64,000 bases of DNA. It comes from Bacteroides mediterraneensis. Lineage in GTDB: Bacteria > Bacteroidota > Bacteroidia > Bacteroidales > Bacteroidaceae. Location of the stretch: the NCBI RefSeq assembly GCF_025993685.1, contig NZ_DAJPEN010000001.1, positions 4,278,001 through 4,342,000 of the forward strand. The letters are read 5' to 3'. The notes beneath the pieces were generated by a model. That model saw only the letters and a list, made by a program, of their open reading frames with translations. It was not told where the DNA came from and ran no database searches. Below, one piece after another: positions 10,097 through 17,662 of this stretch; within the stretch, counting starts at the first letter, position 1, and the number at the start of each line of letters is the position of its first letter. Position numbers and translations under genes: made by a program.

Positions 10097-10936
10097 ATGA
10101 AAAAAATATCATATTTTTTGTCACTTCTCTTACTGGCATTGTTCTGTGGCTGTAAGGAACAAGAACAACCTTATGTGGGTTACATTATCATTGAACGGGC
10201 TGTACTCGATGCAGCCGAAGGTGCTACCACGACAATAACGGCTGATACGGATATTCCTTCTGAAATGATTTTTACCATGGAAGACGGAGTGGATTGGTGT
10301 ACGGTGTCTGCTTCCGGTAAAGAGATTACCGTGAAAGCCACTCAGGCCAATCCGGATCCTTCCAATTATCGTACTGCCACCGTTCAGGTAAGATGCGGTT
10401 ATCGTACCACTTCTTTCACGGTGTTGCAGAAGTATGAAGGTCAGACCACATTGCAATACGACTGGACCAAATGGACAGCTACAGGCTCTGATGTTGAGGC
10501 TGGTGACGGAGGAGGTTATCCTAGCCTGTTCACCGATGACCGTACTCAGTTCTGGCACAGTGCTTATTCCGGAGGAAATGCACCGCTTCCTCACACATTG
10601 GTCATCGATATGCAGGAAGAACTGGAATGCATAAGCTTTGCTATCGGCCGTCGTGCATACGGGGAAAATAATTATCCTTCGGTAAAGACTTTGCAATTGT
10701 GGGTCAGCACGGACAATGAGAAGTTCACTCAAGTGGGTGGATTTACGTTCGCTTTGCCGTGGGAAGCTCCTGATGGCACTATCGTGACAGGAAACAGTCC
10801 GTTGGTTCCGGCCGAAGAGGTCATCTCATTGACTGAACCGGTAGTAGCCCGTTATGTCAAACTGGTTATCACAGAAACCAATAACGATACTGGAGTTTGT
10901 CAGGTATCTTACTTCAAGGCATACGGAAAGATTTAA
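10097..10936 (+). CDS. Surface lipoprotein with BACON-like and discoidin (F5/8C)-like domains
   Basis: A 279-residue protein in the SusE/SusF position. Lipobox LFCGC gives Cys19. Residues about 35-112 look like a BACON-type all-beta domain (VDWCTVSASGKEITVKATQ, then YRTATVQVRCGYRTTSFTVLQ), and residues about 120-279 like a galactose-binding discoidin/F5-8C fold (TDDRTQFWHSAYSGG, LPHTLVIDMQEELECISFAIG, ARYVKLVITETNND). Family knowledge places such proteins on the surface as carbohydrate binders; with GH110 next door it may bind galactose-terminated glycans, which is inference. It is separated from SusD by 104 bases holding a hairpin, so it may be expressed less than SusC/D. Confidence 0.82.
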   Translation: MKKISYFLSLLLLALFCGCKEQEQPYVGYIIIERAVLDAAEGATTTITADTDIPSEMIFTMEDGVDWCTVSASGKEITVKATQANPDPSNYRTATVQVRCGYRTTSFTVLQKYEGQTTLQYDWTKWTATGSDVEAGDGGGYPSLFTDDRTQFWHSAYSGGNAPLPHTLVIDMQEELECISFAIGRRAYGENNYPSVKTLQLWVSTDNEKFTQVGGFTFALPWEAPDGTIVTGNSPLVPAEEVISLTEPVVARYVKLVITETNNDTGVCQVSYFKAYGKI

Positions 10937-10958
10937 AATGATGAATCTTTTTCCATAC

Positions 10959-10993
10959 AGAAAGGCCGTTCTCCGGGTGAGGATGGCCTTTCT
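10959..10993 (+). terminator. Terminator of the SusCD operon
   Basis: AGAAAGGCC at 10959-10967 pairs with GGCCTTTCT at 10985-10993, just after the stop of the third gene. The following T-run is short (TTGTG), so efficiency is uncertain. Confidence 0.65.
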
Positions 10994-11027
10994 TGTGTGA
11001 ATATGTATATGGAGGAAAGAAAATGAG

Positions 11028-11067
11028 AATCCCCCGCTTGTTCCTTTTTCAGGGCAAGCGAGGGATT
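11028..11067 (-). terminator. Terminator of the FKBP operon
   Basis: AATCCCCCGCTTG at 11028-11040 pairs imperfectly with CAAGCGAGGGATT at 11055-11067. On the minus strand the stem is followed by a T-rich stretch, as expected for the two prolyl isomerase genes reading leftward. Confidence 0.7.
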
Positions 11068-11098
11068 CCCGAAGCAATGTTATAACGGTGGAAGTGTA

Positions 11099-11953
11099 TT
11101 ATTTCTCGATGTCTACCAGTTCTACTTCGAAAATCAAAGTAGAGAACGGTTTGATCTTGCCGGCTTCCTGTGCACCGTATCCCAGTTCCTGCGGAATGTA
11201 CAATTCCCATTTAGAGCCTACCGGCATCATCTTCAGGGCTTCTGTCCATCCCGGAATCACACGGCTGACAGCCAATGTGATGGGTTCTTTAGAACTGTCG
11301 AATTCTGTACCGTCAATCATGGTACCTTTGTAGTTCACTTTCACGCGTGAAGTATCGGCCGGAATGGCACCTGTACCTTTGGTGATGATTTTATATTGCA
11401 ATCCGCTGGCTGTAGTCTGAACACCTTCTTTTGTTTTGTTCTTAGCCAGGAATTCTTCGTTCTGCTTCTTGTAGTCCGCATATTTGGCTTCCAAAGCTTT
11501 TGATTTGATTAATTCAGCTTTTGAGCGTACATACACAGCTGCAGAGTCTACTGAAACAAAGCCCTGTTTCTTTACGGTAGCGATGAATCCAGCCAGGAAG
11601 TTTTCCTTGCTCAGTGACTGGGTAGAGTCCTGTCCGAAAATCTGACGGTTGTTGTAGTCGAACATGTCACCGCTGATTTGCTGGCCAATCTGCATACCTG
11701 CCAGATAGGCTTTCTGTTTGGCATCTGTTTCCTTGCAGCCCTGTTCCAGACCTTTGATGAAGTCGGCTACGTATGCTGAATCAACGCCCAGACGGCCTTG
11801 TACATATTCCATTAAACCCTGAGTGTTGGTTACACCCATCATATAAGACAAAGAGTCTACGTCGCTTTTCAGGTTGGCTTTCGGGCCTTGTGCTGTACAT
11901 GATGCCAGGCTGGCTGCAGCGGCAAGCATCATAAAAAATGTACCTTTTTTCAT
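11099..11953 (-). CDS. FKBP-type peptidyl-prolyl cis-trans isomerase, lipoprotein
   Basis: A 284-residue envelope lipoprotein (lipobox SLASC, Cys19). Residues 25-165 resemble the FKBP_N dimerisation domain (DVDSLSYMMGVTNTQGLMEY), and residues 185-284 are the FKBP catalytic domain (VKVNYKGTMIDGTEFDSS, PGWTEALKMMPVGSKWELYI, GYGAQEAGKIKPFSTLIFEV). It would catalyse prolyl isomerisation of exported proteins, like FkpA/Mip. It is the second gene of a two-gene operon with another FKBP gene 12 bases upstream. Confidence 0.9.
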   Translation of the reverse strand: MKKGTFFMMLAAAASLASCTAQGPKANLKSDVDSLSYMMGVTNTQGLMEYVQGRLGVDSAYVADFIKGLEQGCKETDAKQKAYLAGMQIGQQISGDMFDYNNRQIFGQDSTQSLSKENFLAGFIATVKKQGFVSVDSAAVYVRSKAELIKSKALEAKYADYKKQNEEFLAKNKTKEGVQTTASGLQYKIITKGTGAIPADTSRVKVNYKGTMIDGTEFDSSKEPITLAVSRVIPGWTEALKMMPVGSKWELYIPQELGYGAQEAGKIKPFSTLIFEVELVDIEK

Positions 11954-11965
11954 TTGCTTCGTTAT

Positions 11966-12550
11966 TTATAATACTTCAATTAATTCTACTTCAAAAATCA
12001 GGGTGCTGTGGGGCGGAATCATTTCGCCGGCTCCTTGTGCGCCGTATGCCAGTTCCGACGGGATGTAGAGTTTCCACTTGGCACCTTCCGACATCAGCTG
12101 CAGTGCCTCTACCCAACCTTTGATGACCTGGTTTACACCGAATACAGCCGGTTCGCCACGCTTGATGGAACTGTCGAACAGCGTTCCGTCAATCAGCGTA
12201 CCTTCGTAGTGGCAGCGTACGCGGTCGGTAGCTTTCGGCTTCTTGCCGTTGCCCTCCTTGATTACTTCATACTGCAATCCGCTAGGCAGGGTTACTACGT
12301 GCGGGTTTTTCTTGTTCTCTTCCAGGAATGCTTTCCCTTTTGCTATGTTTTCTGCGTTGGTTTTCTCTTCCAGTTCCATGAAGAACTTGTTCACGATTTC
12401 ACGTGCTTCTGTATGAGAAATAGCAGTCTGATTTCCTTCCAATACGTCTTTGATAGCCTGTGCGAAGTCATTTACATCGATGGAGCGTGCGCCCATGCTG
12501 AACAGGTTTTGGCCAATCCCCAGACCAATGGCGTAACTAAATTTATCCAT
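11966..12550 (-). CDS. FKBP-type peptidyl-prolyl cis-trans isomerase, no signal peptide
   Basis: A 194-residue relative of the neighbouring FKBP lipoprotein, with a shorter FKBP_N part (MDKFSYAIGLGIGQNLFSMG) and the catalytic domain from about 100 on (VRCHYEGTLIDGTLFDSS, KGWVEALQLMSEGAKWKLYI, AYGAQGAGEMIPPHSTLIFE). There is no hydrophobic N-terminus, so it is probably cytoplasmic. The pair therefore looks like a duplication with one copy sent to the envelope. First gene of the operon. Confidence 0.9.
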   Translation of the reverse strand: MDKFSYAIGLGIGQNLFSMGARSIDVNDFAQAIKDVLEGNQTAISHTEAREIVNKFFMELEEKTNAENIAKGKAFLEENKKNPHVVTLPSGLQYEVIKEGNGKKPKATDRVRCHYEGTLIDGTLFDSSIKRGEPAVFGVNQVIKGWVEALQLMSEGAKWKLYIPSELAYGAQGAGEMIPPHSTLIFEVELIEVL

Positions 12551-12587
12551 AAATAAATCTTGTATTAAAATGTGAATTAACGGGGAG

Positions 12588-12595
12588 CAAAGGTA
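12588..12595 (-). promoter_or_regulatory. -7 box for the FKBP operon
   Basis: CAAAGGTA is the complement of TACCTTTG, a full match to TAnnTTTG, 38 bases upstream of the FKBP ATG. No clear -33 box. Confidence 0.5.
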
Positions 12596-12639
12596 TCTTT
12601 TTTCTGTGAATATGAGGAATTTTGATTGATAAATTTTCT

Positions 12640-12647
12640 TATTTTTG
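12640..12647 (+). promoter_or_regulatory. -7 box for the sirtuin gene
   Basis: TATTTTTG matches TAnnTTTG, 52 bases before the sirtuin ATG. A TTTG at 12621-12624 is present but a little close (15 bases). Confidence 0.4.
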
Positions 12648-12698
12648 GCGGGTGAACACGTTTCTAAATCATGTATCTAAAATAAGGAGGAGAAGAAT

Positions 12699-13406
12699 AT
12701 GAAAAATCTGGTTGTATTGACAGGGGCCGGCATGAGTGCGGAAAGCGGTATCAGCACGTTCCGCGATGCAGGAGGATTGTGGGACCAGTATCCGGTGGAA
12801 CAGGTAGCCACTCCCGAAGGGTATGCGGCCAATCCGGAACTGGTCATCAATTTCTACAACGACCGCCGCAAGCAGTTGCTGGAGGTGAAACCGAACCGCG
12901 GTCATGAGTTATTGGCGGAACTGGAGAAGAATTTCCATGTCACCATCATCACACAGAATGTGGACAACCTGCATGAGCGTGCCGGAAGCCATGAGGTGAT
13001 TCACCTGCACGGTGAGCTGACCAAGGTGACTTCCAGTTACAATCCCAATGACCCGCGTTATATCAAGGAACTCCGTCCGGATGAATATGAAGTGAAGATG
13101 GGCGACAAGGCAGGCGACGGTTCCCAGCTGCGTCCGTTCATCGTCTGGTTCGGTGAGGCGGTGCCCATGATTGAGACAGCCGTGGAGTATGTGGAGAAGG
13201 CCGATATCTTTGTCATTATCGGGACCTCCCTGAACGTCTATCCGGCGGCAGGCCTGCTGAATTACGTGCGCGACGGGGTGCCGGTCTATCTGATTGACCC
13301 GAAAGAAGTACGTATCGTTTCCGGGCGTCCGGTACACGTCATCCGCAAGGGAGCTTCCGAAGGGATGGAAGAATTAAAAAAAATGTTATTGAATGAAGCA
13401 AAGTAA
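12699..13406 (+). CDS. cobB: NAD-dependent protein deacylase (sirtuin), zinc-finger-less
   Basis: A 235-residue sirtuin. Visible motifs: NAD-binding GAGMSAESGI at 9-18, FRDAGGLW at 21-28, TQNVDN at 85-90, catalytic His in HLHGEL (His104), and GTSLNVYPAAGL in the C-terminal Rossmann part. Tyr53 and Arg56 form the YxxR pair that in class III sirtuins binds acidic acyl groups, so desuccinylase/demalonylase activity is likely. The chain has no cysteine at all, so the usual four-cysteine zinc site is absent. It would remove acyl groups from lysines using NAD in the cytoplasm. An unusually good Shine-Dalgarno (AAGGAGGAG) precedes the ATG. The symbol follows the bacterial family name. Confidence 0.9.
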   Translation: MKNLVVLTGAGMSAESGISTFRDAGGLWDQYPVEQVATPEGYAANPELVINFYNDRRKQLLEVKPNRGHELLAELEKNFHVTIITQNVDNLHERAGSHEVIHLHGELTKVTSSYNPNDPRYIKELRPDEYEVKMGDKAGDGSQLRPFIVWFGEAVPMIETAVEYVEKADIFVIIGTSLNVYPAAGLLNYVRDGVPVYLIDPKEVRIVSGRPVHVIRKGASEGMEELKKMLLNEAK

Positions 13407-13477
13407 ACAAATTCTTTCTATATTTGTTATCATTTTAAACTAAGAACAAATACTAACTAATTAAGAATTGACTGATT

Positions 13478-13642
13478 ATGAAAAAGTACATTTGCACAGT
13501 ATGTGATTGGGTTTACGATCCAGAAGTGGGTGATCCAGACGGAGGTATTGCTCCGGGTACGGCTTTTGAAGATCTTCCAGAAGACTGGGTTTGCCCGGTT
13601 TGTGGAGTCGGAAAAGAAGATTTCCAGGTAGTAGAAGATTAA
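13478..13642 (+). CDS. Rubredoxin
   Basis: A 54-residue protein with the two rubredoxin iron-binding knuckles, CTVC (Cys6, Cys9) and CPVCG (Cys39, Cys42), the aromatic DWVYDP and the DGGIAPGTAFEDLPEDW loop. It binds one iron through four cysteines and carries single electrons in the cytoplasm, typically in oxygen or peroxide defence of anaerobes. A TATATTTG at 13419-13426 could be its own -7 box; it lies 71 bases after the sirtuin gene. Confidence 0.95.
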   Translation: MKKYICTVCDWVYDPEVGDPDGGIAPGTAFEDLPEDWVCPVCGVGKEDFQVVED

Positions 13643-13661
13643 TACACTTTTCTTGATAAGA

Positions 13662-13710
13662 GCGGCCTTCTAAAAAGTATGCCATATACTTTTGGAAGGC
13701 CGTTTTCTTT
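13662..13710. terminator. Bidirectional terminator between rubredoxin and the MutS-like gene
   Basis: GCGGCCTTC near 13662-13670 pairs with GAAGGCCG at 13695-13702, with an inner AAAAGTAT/ATACTTTT stem. TTTTCTTTTT follows on the plus strand, and an A-rich lead serves the minus strand. It lies between convergent genes. Confidence 0.85.
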
Positions 13711-13715
13711 TTGCC

Positions 13716-15512
13716 TTATTCCGGCAGGGTTATGCCCATTTTCCGCATCAGGAAACAGGCATTCATGTTTTGTGCCACTCCTTCCCGCAGTTGGTAAGAG
13801 AAGGTCAGCTCGTTGTCCTTGATGTCGGCTTCGAAGCAGTAATTCCGGATTTCGTCGGGGAACTGTTCGATGAGGCTGCCCAGCAGGAGGTCGTGGGTGG
13901 CGATGATGCCGTTGGCTTTCAGGCGCATGAACTGGCGAATCAGCTCGAAGGAGCCTTTCTGTTTGTCCAGCGAATTGGTGCCTTTCAGAATCTCGTCCAG
14001 AATGATGAAGAGCTGTTGGCCTTGGTTCAGCAGGTCGATGATGCGTTTCAGCCGTTTCAGCTCGGCGAAGAAATACGACTCGTTGTCGGACAGTGAGTCG
14101 GATGTGCGGAGGCTGGTAATCAGCTGATGGGGATAGAGCACCAGCTTGTCGCAACACACGGGAGCGCCGATACAGGCCAGCAGGTAGTTTACCCCGATGG
14201 TACGCAGGTAGGTACTTTTTCCGGCCATGTTGGCACCGGTGATGATGAGGAAGAAGGGGCGCGACGGGAGAGTGGCGTCGTTTTTCACACATTGGGCAGG
14301 CGGCATGAGCGGATGTCCCATCCGGGTTGCCAGGAAACAGAACGGTTTCTCGGCCAGTTCGGGATAGGTGTAAGTGGGGTGATTATAGGCAAAGGTGCCC
14401 AGCGAGCAGAGGGCATCCAATTCTCCGATGGTTTCCAGCCAGCCGGTGATGTGCTGTCCGTAGCGGGCTTTCCATCGTTCGATGCGGACAATCTCTTGTA
14501 GCTGGAAGAAAAGACTTCCCTCCAGCAGGATGTACAGAAACTGGTTGTTGCGCAAGTCCAGCCGGTCGAGTTCCCTGGAGAGCTGTTGCAAGGCGTCAAC
14601 GGGTGATTTGCCGTCCATATCCAACCGGTTCATCAGCTGTTTCAGGGCGGGGGCTTCCCACTGTTCCTTCTTGGCCAGCGCAATGAGTTGTGCATATCCG
14701 TTCAGGCTTTTCAGTTGTTTGCCGTAGGTTTCCTGCACGTAGGTAGCCCGTTTGACAATGCCGAAACTGAGAATCAGAAAAAGGCCGAACGAGAGTCCCA
14801 GCCAGGTGAAGGAGGCCCATCCGGCCAGCGAAGTAATTAGGAGCAGTCCGTTGATAAGGGGGACTCCCCACGTAAGGGCTTTTACCCATCCGGCATGCAG
14901 GTATTGCGACGGGCTCTGACTCCAAGCGCGTAATTTCTCTCCATCGGACGGCGTACCCTGATGTACGAGTCCCGTTACCCGGAACTGTTCCCGGAACAGG
15001 GGACGGCGACTCATATCCTGTACCATTTGCTGGCGTACGCGGATGGCGGAAGGCTCACAAAGGTGGTGTTGCAGCCAGTAAGCCAGACAGTCTTTCCCGA
15101 AAATGGTACAGGTGCGGTTCATGGCCTGAAACAGGGAGTGGCGTCCGAACACGTCGAGGTCGAAGGTATAAGGATGTGACGGGTTGATATAGGCTTTTCC
15201 GTCGTCGAAGCTGCTGTAGTCGCCGGAGAGCGCCTGTAATTCTTCTTTCTGGACACATGCCTCGGTTTCCAGCCATTTTTTCCGGTGGAAGAGTCGGCTG
15301 TGAAGTTTCACGAAGATGAAAAAAGGGAGGAAGGTGAGGCAGATACTGGTTGTCAGCAATGCGGGCTGGTGGAAAAAACAATAGATTCCGGCCAGTCCGG
15401 CTACGAACAGCCCCACGCGGAGGGTGCTGACGCGTGCGATTTGTTGTTTGACTTTGCGTAGTTGACCTTCTGCCGAGGCCAGTCGTTCTTGGTAGTAGTT
15501 TTCAGGGTTCAT
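13716..15512 (-). CDS. MutS-family ATPase with predicted membrane segments
   Basis: A 598-residue protein with a MutS-type C-terminal ATPase: Walker A TGANMAGKST at 425-434, Walker B LFIILDE at 501-507, and the helix-rich core before it. It lacks the mismatch-recognition domain of MutS and the Smr domain of MutS2. Two pairs of hydrophobic stretches (about 33-48 and 51-69; 212-231 and 234-252) look like transmembrane helices, as in a poorly studied group of membrane-anchored MutS homologues in Bacteroidetes. Function is unknown; ordinary mismatch repair is unlikely. I chose ATG 15512 (MNPENYYQER); an upstream in-frame extension lacks family-like sequence and would overlap the divergent regulator. 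Confidence 0.82.
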   Translation of the reverse strand: MNPENYYQERLASAEGQLRKVKQQIARVSTLRVGLFVAGLAGIYCFFHQPALLTTSICLTFLPFFIFVKLHSRLFHRKKWLETEACVQKEELQALSGDYSSFDDGKAYINPSHPYTFDLDVFGRHSLFQAMNRTCTIFGKDCLAYWLQHHLCEPSAIRVRQQMVQDMSRRPLFREQFRVTGLVHQGTPSDGEKLRAWSQSPSQYLHAGWVKALTWGVPLINGLLLITSLAGWASFTWLGLSFGLFLILSFGIVKRATYVQETYGKQLKSLNGYAQLIALAKKEQWEAPALKQLMNRLDMDGKSPVDALQQLSRELDRLDLRNNQFLYILLEGSLFFQLQEIVRIERWKARYGQHITGWLETIGELDALCSLGTFAYNHPTYTYPELAEKPFCFLATRMGHPLMPPAQCVKNDATLPSRPFFLIITGANMAGKSTYLRTIGVNYLLACIGAPVCCDKLVLYPHQLITSLRTSDSLSDNESYFFAELKRLKRIIDLLNQGQQLFIILDEILKGTNSLDKQKGSFELIRQFMRLKANGIIATHDLLLGSLIEQFPDEIRNYCFEADIKDNELTFSYQLREGVAQNMNACFLMRKMGITLPE

Positions 15513-15654
15513 ACGTCTGTATTTGTGTAAACACGACAAAGGAACGAAAAAGTGTAAAATTGCGGCTGAAAAATCTGTTAAAAGGTTGAATCTGTTTGTG
15601 TTTTTCATGAATAAATGTCTTCTTTGCAAGGAAATCAAAATGTATTTATAAAAA

Positions 15655-15713
15655 GTGTGCGCGGTAACGCGTTTTCTTTTAGTGGAAATGCGTGCTCGCA
15701 CACACATTTTTTT
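15655..15713 (+). promoter_or_regulatory. Inverted repeat plus T-run in the leader of the LacI-type gene
   Basis: GTGTGCG at 15655-15661 pairs with CGCACAC at 15697-15703, and an inner ACGCGTTT/AAATGCGT pairs imperfectly. A run of T follows (15706-15712), 13 bases before the regulator's ATG. It could be an operator for autoregulation or an attenuator hairpin. Confidence 0.5.
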
Positions 15714-15725
15714 GAGAACCTATCT

Positions 15726-16811
15726 ATGCAGAAGAACAAAAACATGCGGCTGACCGACATTGCCCGTCTGGCCAATGTGTCGGTGGGTACAGTCGACCGT
15801 GTGATTCACAACCGGGGACGTGTTTCGGAAGAGAATATCCGTCGGGTGAAGAAAATCATGGAACAGGTGGGCTACAAGCCTAATCTGATTGCCCGTTCGC
15901 TGGCTGTCAAGAAGCCTTGCCACCTGGTAGCCTTGATTCCGGACTTCCGGGCGGGCGACTATTGGAGCGCCATGGAATATGGTATCCGCCGGGCGGAGGA
16001 AGAGCTGGAGAGTTATGGGGTGAAGGTCACGGTACTGACTTTCGACCAATACAGCGAAAGCAGTTTCGAGGAGACGGCCTCCCGTTTGCTGAGCCTGCCG
16101 GAGGCGGTGGACGGCGTGGTGGTGGGAACCCTGTTCAAGGAGGCGGTCATCCGTCTGTCGGCTTTGCTCGATGCGCGTGAAGTCCCGTATGTGTATGTGG
16201 ATTCGGACATCGAGGAACAGCATCGGCTGGCATATTACGGTACGGATTCCGTGGCTGGCGGTGAAATCGGAGCCCGGATGCTGTTGGCTTCCATGGCCTT
16301 TCAGGGCGATATCCTGGTGGCCCGGATTCAGCACGGGAAAGGCGGACTTTCCACACAGGGAGAGAAACGCTATCTCGGTTTCCGGCGCTACCTGGCGCAG
16401 CAATGTTGCTCCATGCCGCTGCGGGAGGTGGATTTATGGATAGGGGATGAGGCACACAACAGGCAGGTGCTCGACGAGGCTTTCCGGCATTATCCGGACA
16501 TCCGTGGAGCGGTGACTTTCAATTCTTCCTGCTACATTCTCGGTGAATACCTGGAAAAACAGGGCCGGAAAGACATCCGGCTGGTGGGATATGATTTGAT
16601 TGACCCGAACGTGAGGCTGCTGAACGAAGGTTATGTGCAGGCGCTGATTGCCCAGCGTCCGGAGTTGCAGGGCTACAACGGGGTGAAGGCGCTGAGCCGG
16701 CTGCTCCTTTTCGATGAACGCCCGCCCGTGGTGAACCTGTTGCCGATAGACATTTTGTTGAAAGAGAATTATCGGTTTTATAATAAAGTATCGAATTTAT
16801 TGCTAATCTAA
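15726..16811 (+). CDS. LacI-family transcriptional regulator of the uxu operon
   Basis: A 361-residue regulator. Residues 8-28 form the LacI helix-turn-helix (RLTDIARLANVSVGTVDRVI) and the hinge helix follows (NLIARSLAVKK). The rest is a periplasmic-binding-protein-like effector domain (LVALIPDFRAGDYWSAMEYG, VDGVVVGTLF, DIRLVGYDLID). The DRVIHNRG variant is typical of the Bacteroides LacI group. Its stop is 5 bases from the SDR gene start, so it is the first gene of the hexuronate operon and probably senses a uronate intermediate. Start ATG 15726 was chosen because sequence upstream does not look like protein; ATG 15744 is an alternative. Confidence 0.88.
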   Translation: MQKNKNMRLTDIARLANVSVGTVDRVIHNRGRVSEENIRRVKKIMEQVGYKPNLIARSLAVKKPCHLVALIPDFRAGDYWSAMEYGIRRAEEELESYGVKVTVLTFDQYSESSFEETASRLLSLPEAVDGVVVGTLFKEAVIRLSALLDAREVPYVYVDSDIEEQHRLAYYGTDSVAGGEIGARMLLASMAFQGDILVARIQHGKGGLSTQGEKRYLGFRRYLAQQCCSMPLREVDLWIGDEAHNRQVLDEAFRHYPDIRGAVTFNSSCYILGEYLEKQGRKDIRLVGYDLIDPNVRLLNEGYVQALIAQRPELQGYNGVKALSRLLLFDERPPVVNLLPIDILLKENYRFYNKVSNLLLI

Positions 16812-16816
16812 TTATT

Positions 16817-17632
16817 ATGGCAAACGAATTATTTAATGTAGACGGCAAGGTAGTCGTCATGACCGGGGGAGCCGGTGTGTTGGGAAAAGGTATTTCCAAG
16901 TATTTGGCTGCACAAGGTGCAAAAATGGTCATCCTCGACCGTAGTGAAGAAGCGGGAAAAGCATTGGTCGCAGAAATTGTGGCACAGGGTCACGAGGCTA
17001 CTTTCTGGTACACCGATGTGATGCAGAAGGAAGTGCTGGAACAGAACAAGAAAGACATTCTGGAAAAGTATGGCCGCATTGACGTGTTGCTGAACGCAGC
17101 GGGTGGAAACATGGCTGGTGCCACTATCGCCCCAGACAAGACTTTCTTCGACTTGCAGATTGATGCGTTCAAGAAGGTGGTCGACCTGAACCTCTTCGGT
17201 ACGGTATTGCCGACCATGGTTTTTGCCGATGTCATGGTGAAACAGAAAAAAGGAGCTATCGTGAACTTCTGTTCTGAGTCTGCCCTTCGCCCGCTGACCC
17301 GTGTGGTAGGTTACGGGGCTGCCAAGGCTGCCATTGCCAACTTCACGAAATACATGGCTGGCGAACTGGCCATCAAGTTCGGCGACGGCTTGCGCGTGAA
17401 CGCCATTGCTCCGGGCTTCTTCCTGACCGAACAGAACCGTACGTTGCTGACGAATCCGGACGGTTCACTGACCGACCGTTCCAGAACGATTCTGGCTCAC
17501 ACTCCGTTCGGACGTTTCGGTGAACCGGAAGACCTGTATGGTACCATCCACTACCTTATCAGCGATGCATCCAGTTTCGTGACGGGTACGGTAGCCGTCA
17601 TCGACGGTGGCTTTGATGCTTTCTCTATTTAA
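16817..17632 (+). CDS. SDR-family oxidoreductase, probable D-mannonate oxidoreductase (fructuronate reductase)
   Basis: A 271-residue classical short-chain dehydrogenase: nucleotide-binding TGGAGVLGKG at 16-25, NAAGG after the fourth strand, catalytic Ser in FCSES and the YGAAK active-site pair, and the C-terminal DGGFDAFSI. Lying between a LacI regulator and mannonate dehydratase, it most likely interconverts D-fructuronate and D-mannonate with NAD(P)H, replacing the unrelated long-chain UxuB of E. coli. Substrate is inferred from context. 30 bases separate it from uxuA. Confidence 0.85.
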   Translation: MANELFNVDGKVVVMTGGAGVLGKGISKYLAAQGAKMVILDRSEEAGKALVAEIVAQGHEATFWYTDVMQKEVLEQNKKDILEKYGRIDVLLNAAGGNMAGATIAPDKTFFDLQIDAFKKVVDLNLFGTVLPTMVFADVMVKQKKGAIVNFCSESALRPLTRVVGYGAAKAAIANFTKYMAGELAIKFGDGLRVNAIAPGFFLTEQNRTLLTNPDGSLTDRSRTILAHTPFGRFGEPEDLYGTIHYLISDASSFVTGTVAVIDGGFDAFSI

Positions 17633-17662
17633 TCGAGTACGAACCTTAAAAAAAGAAACGTT

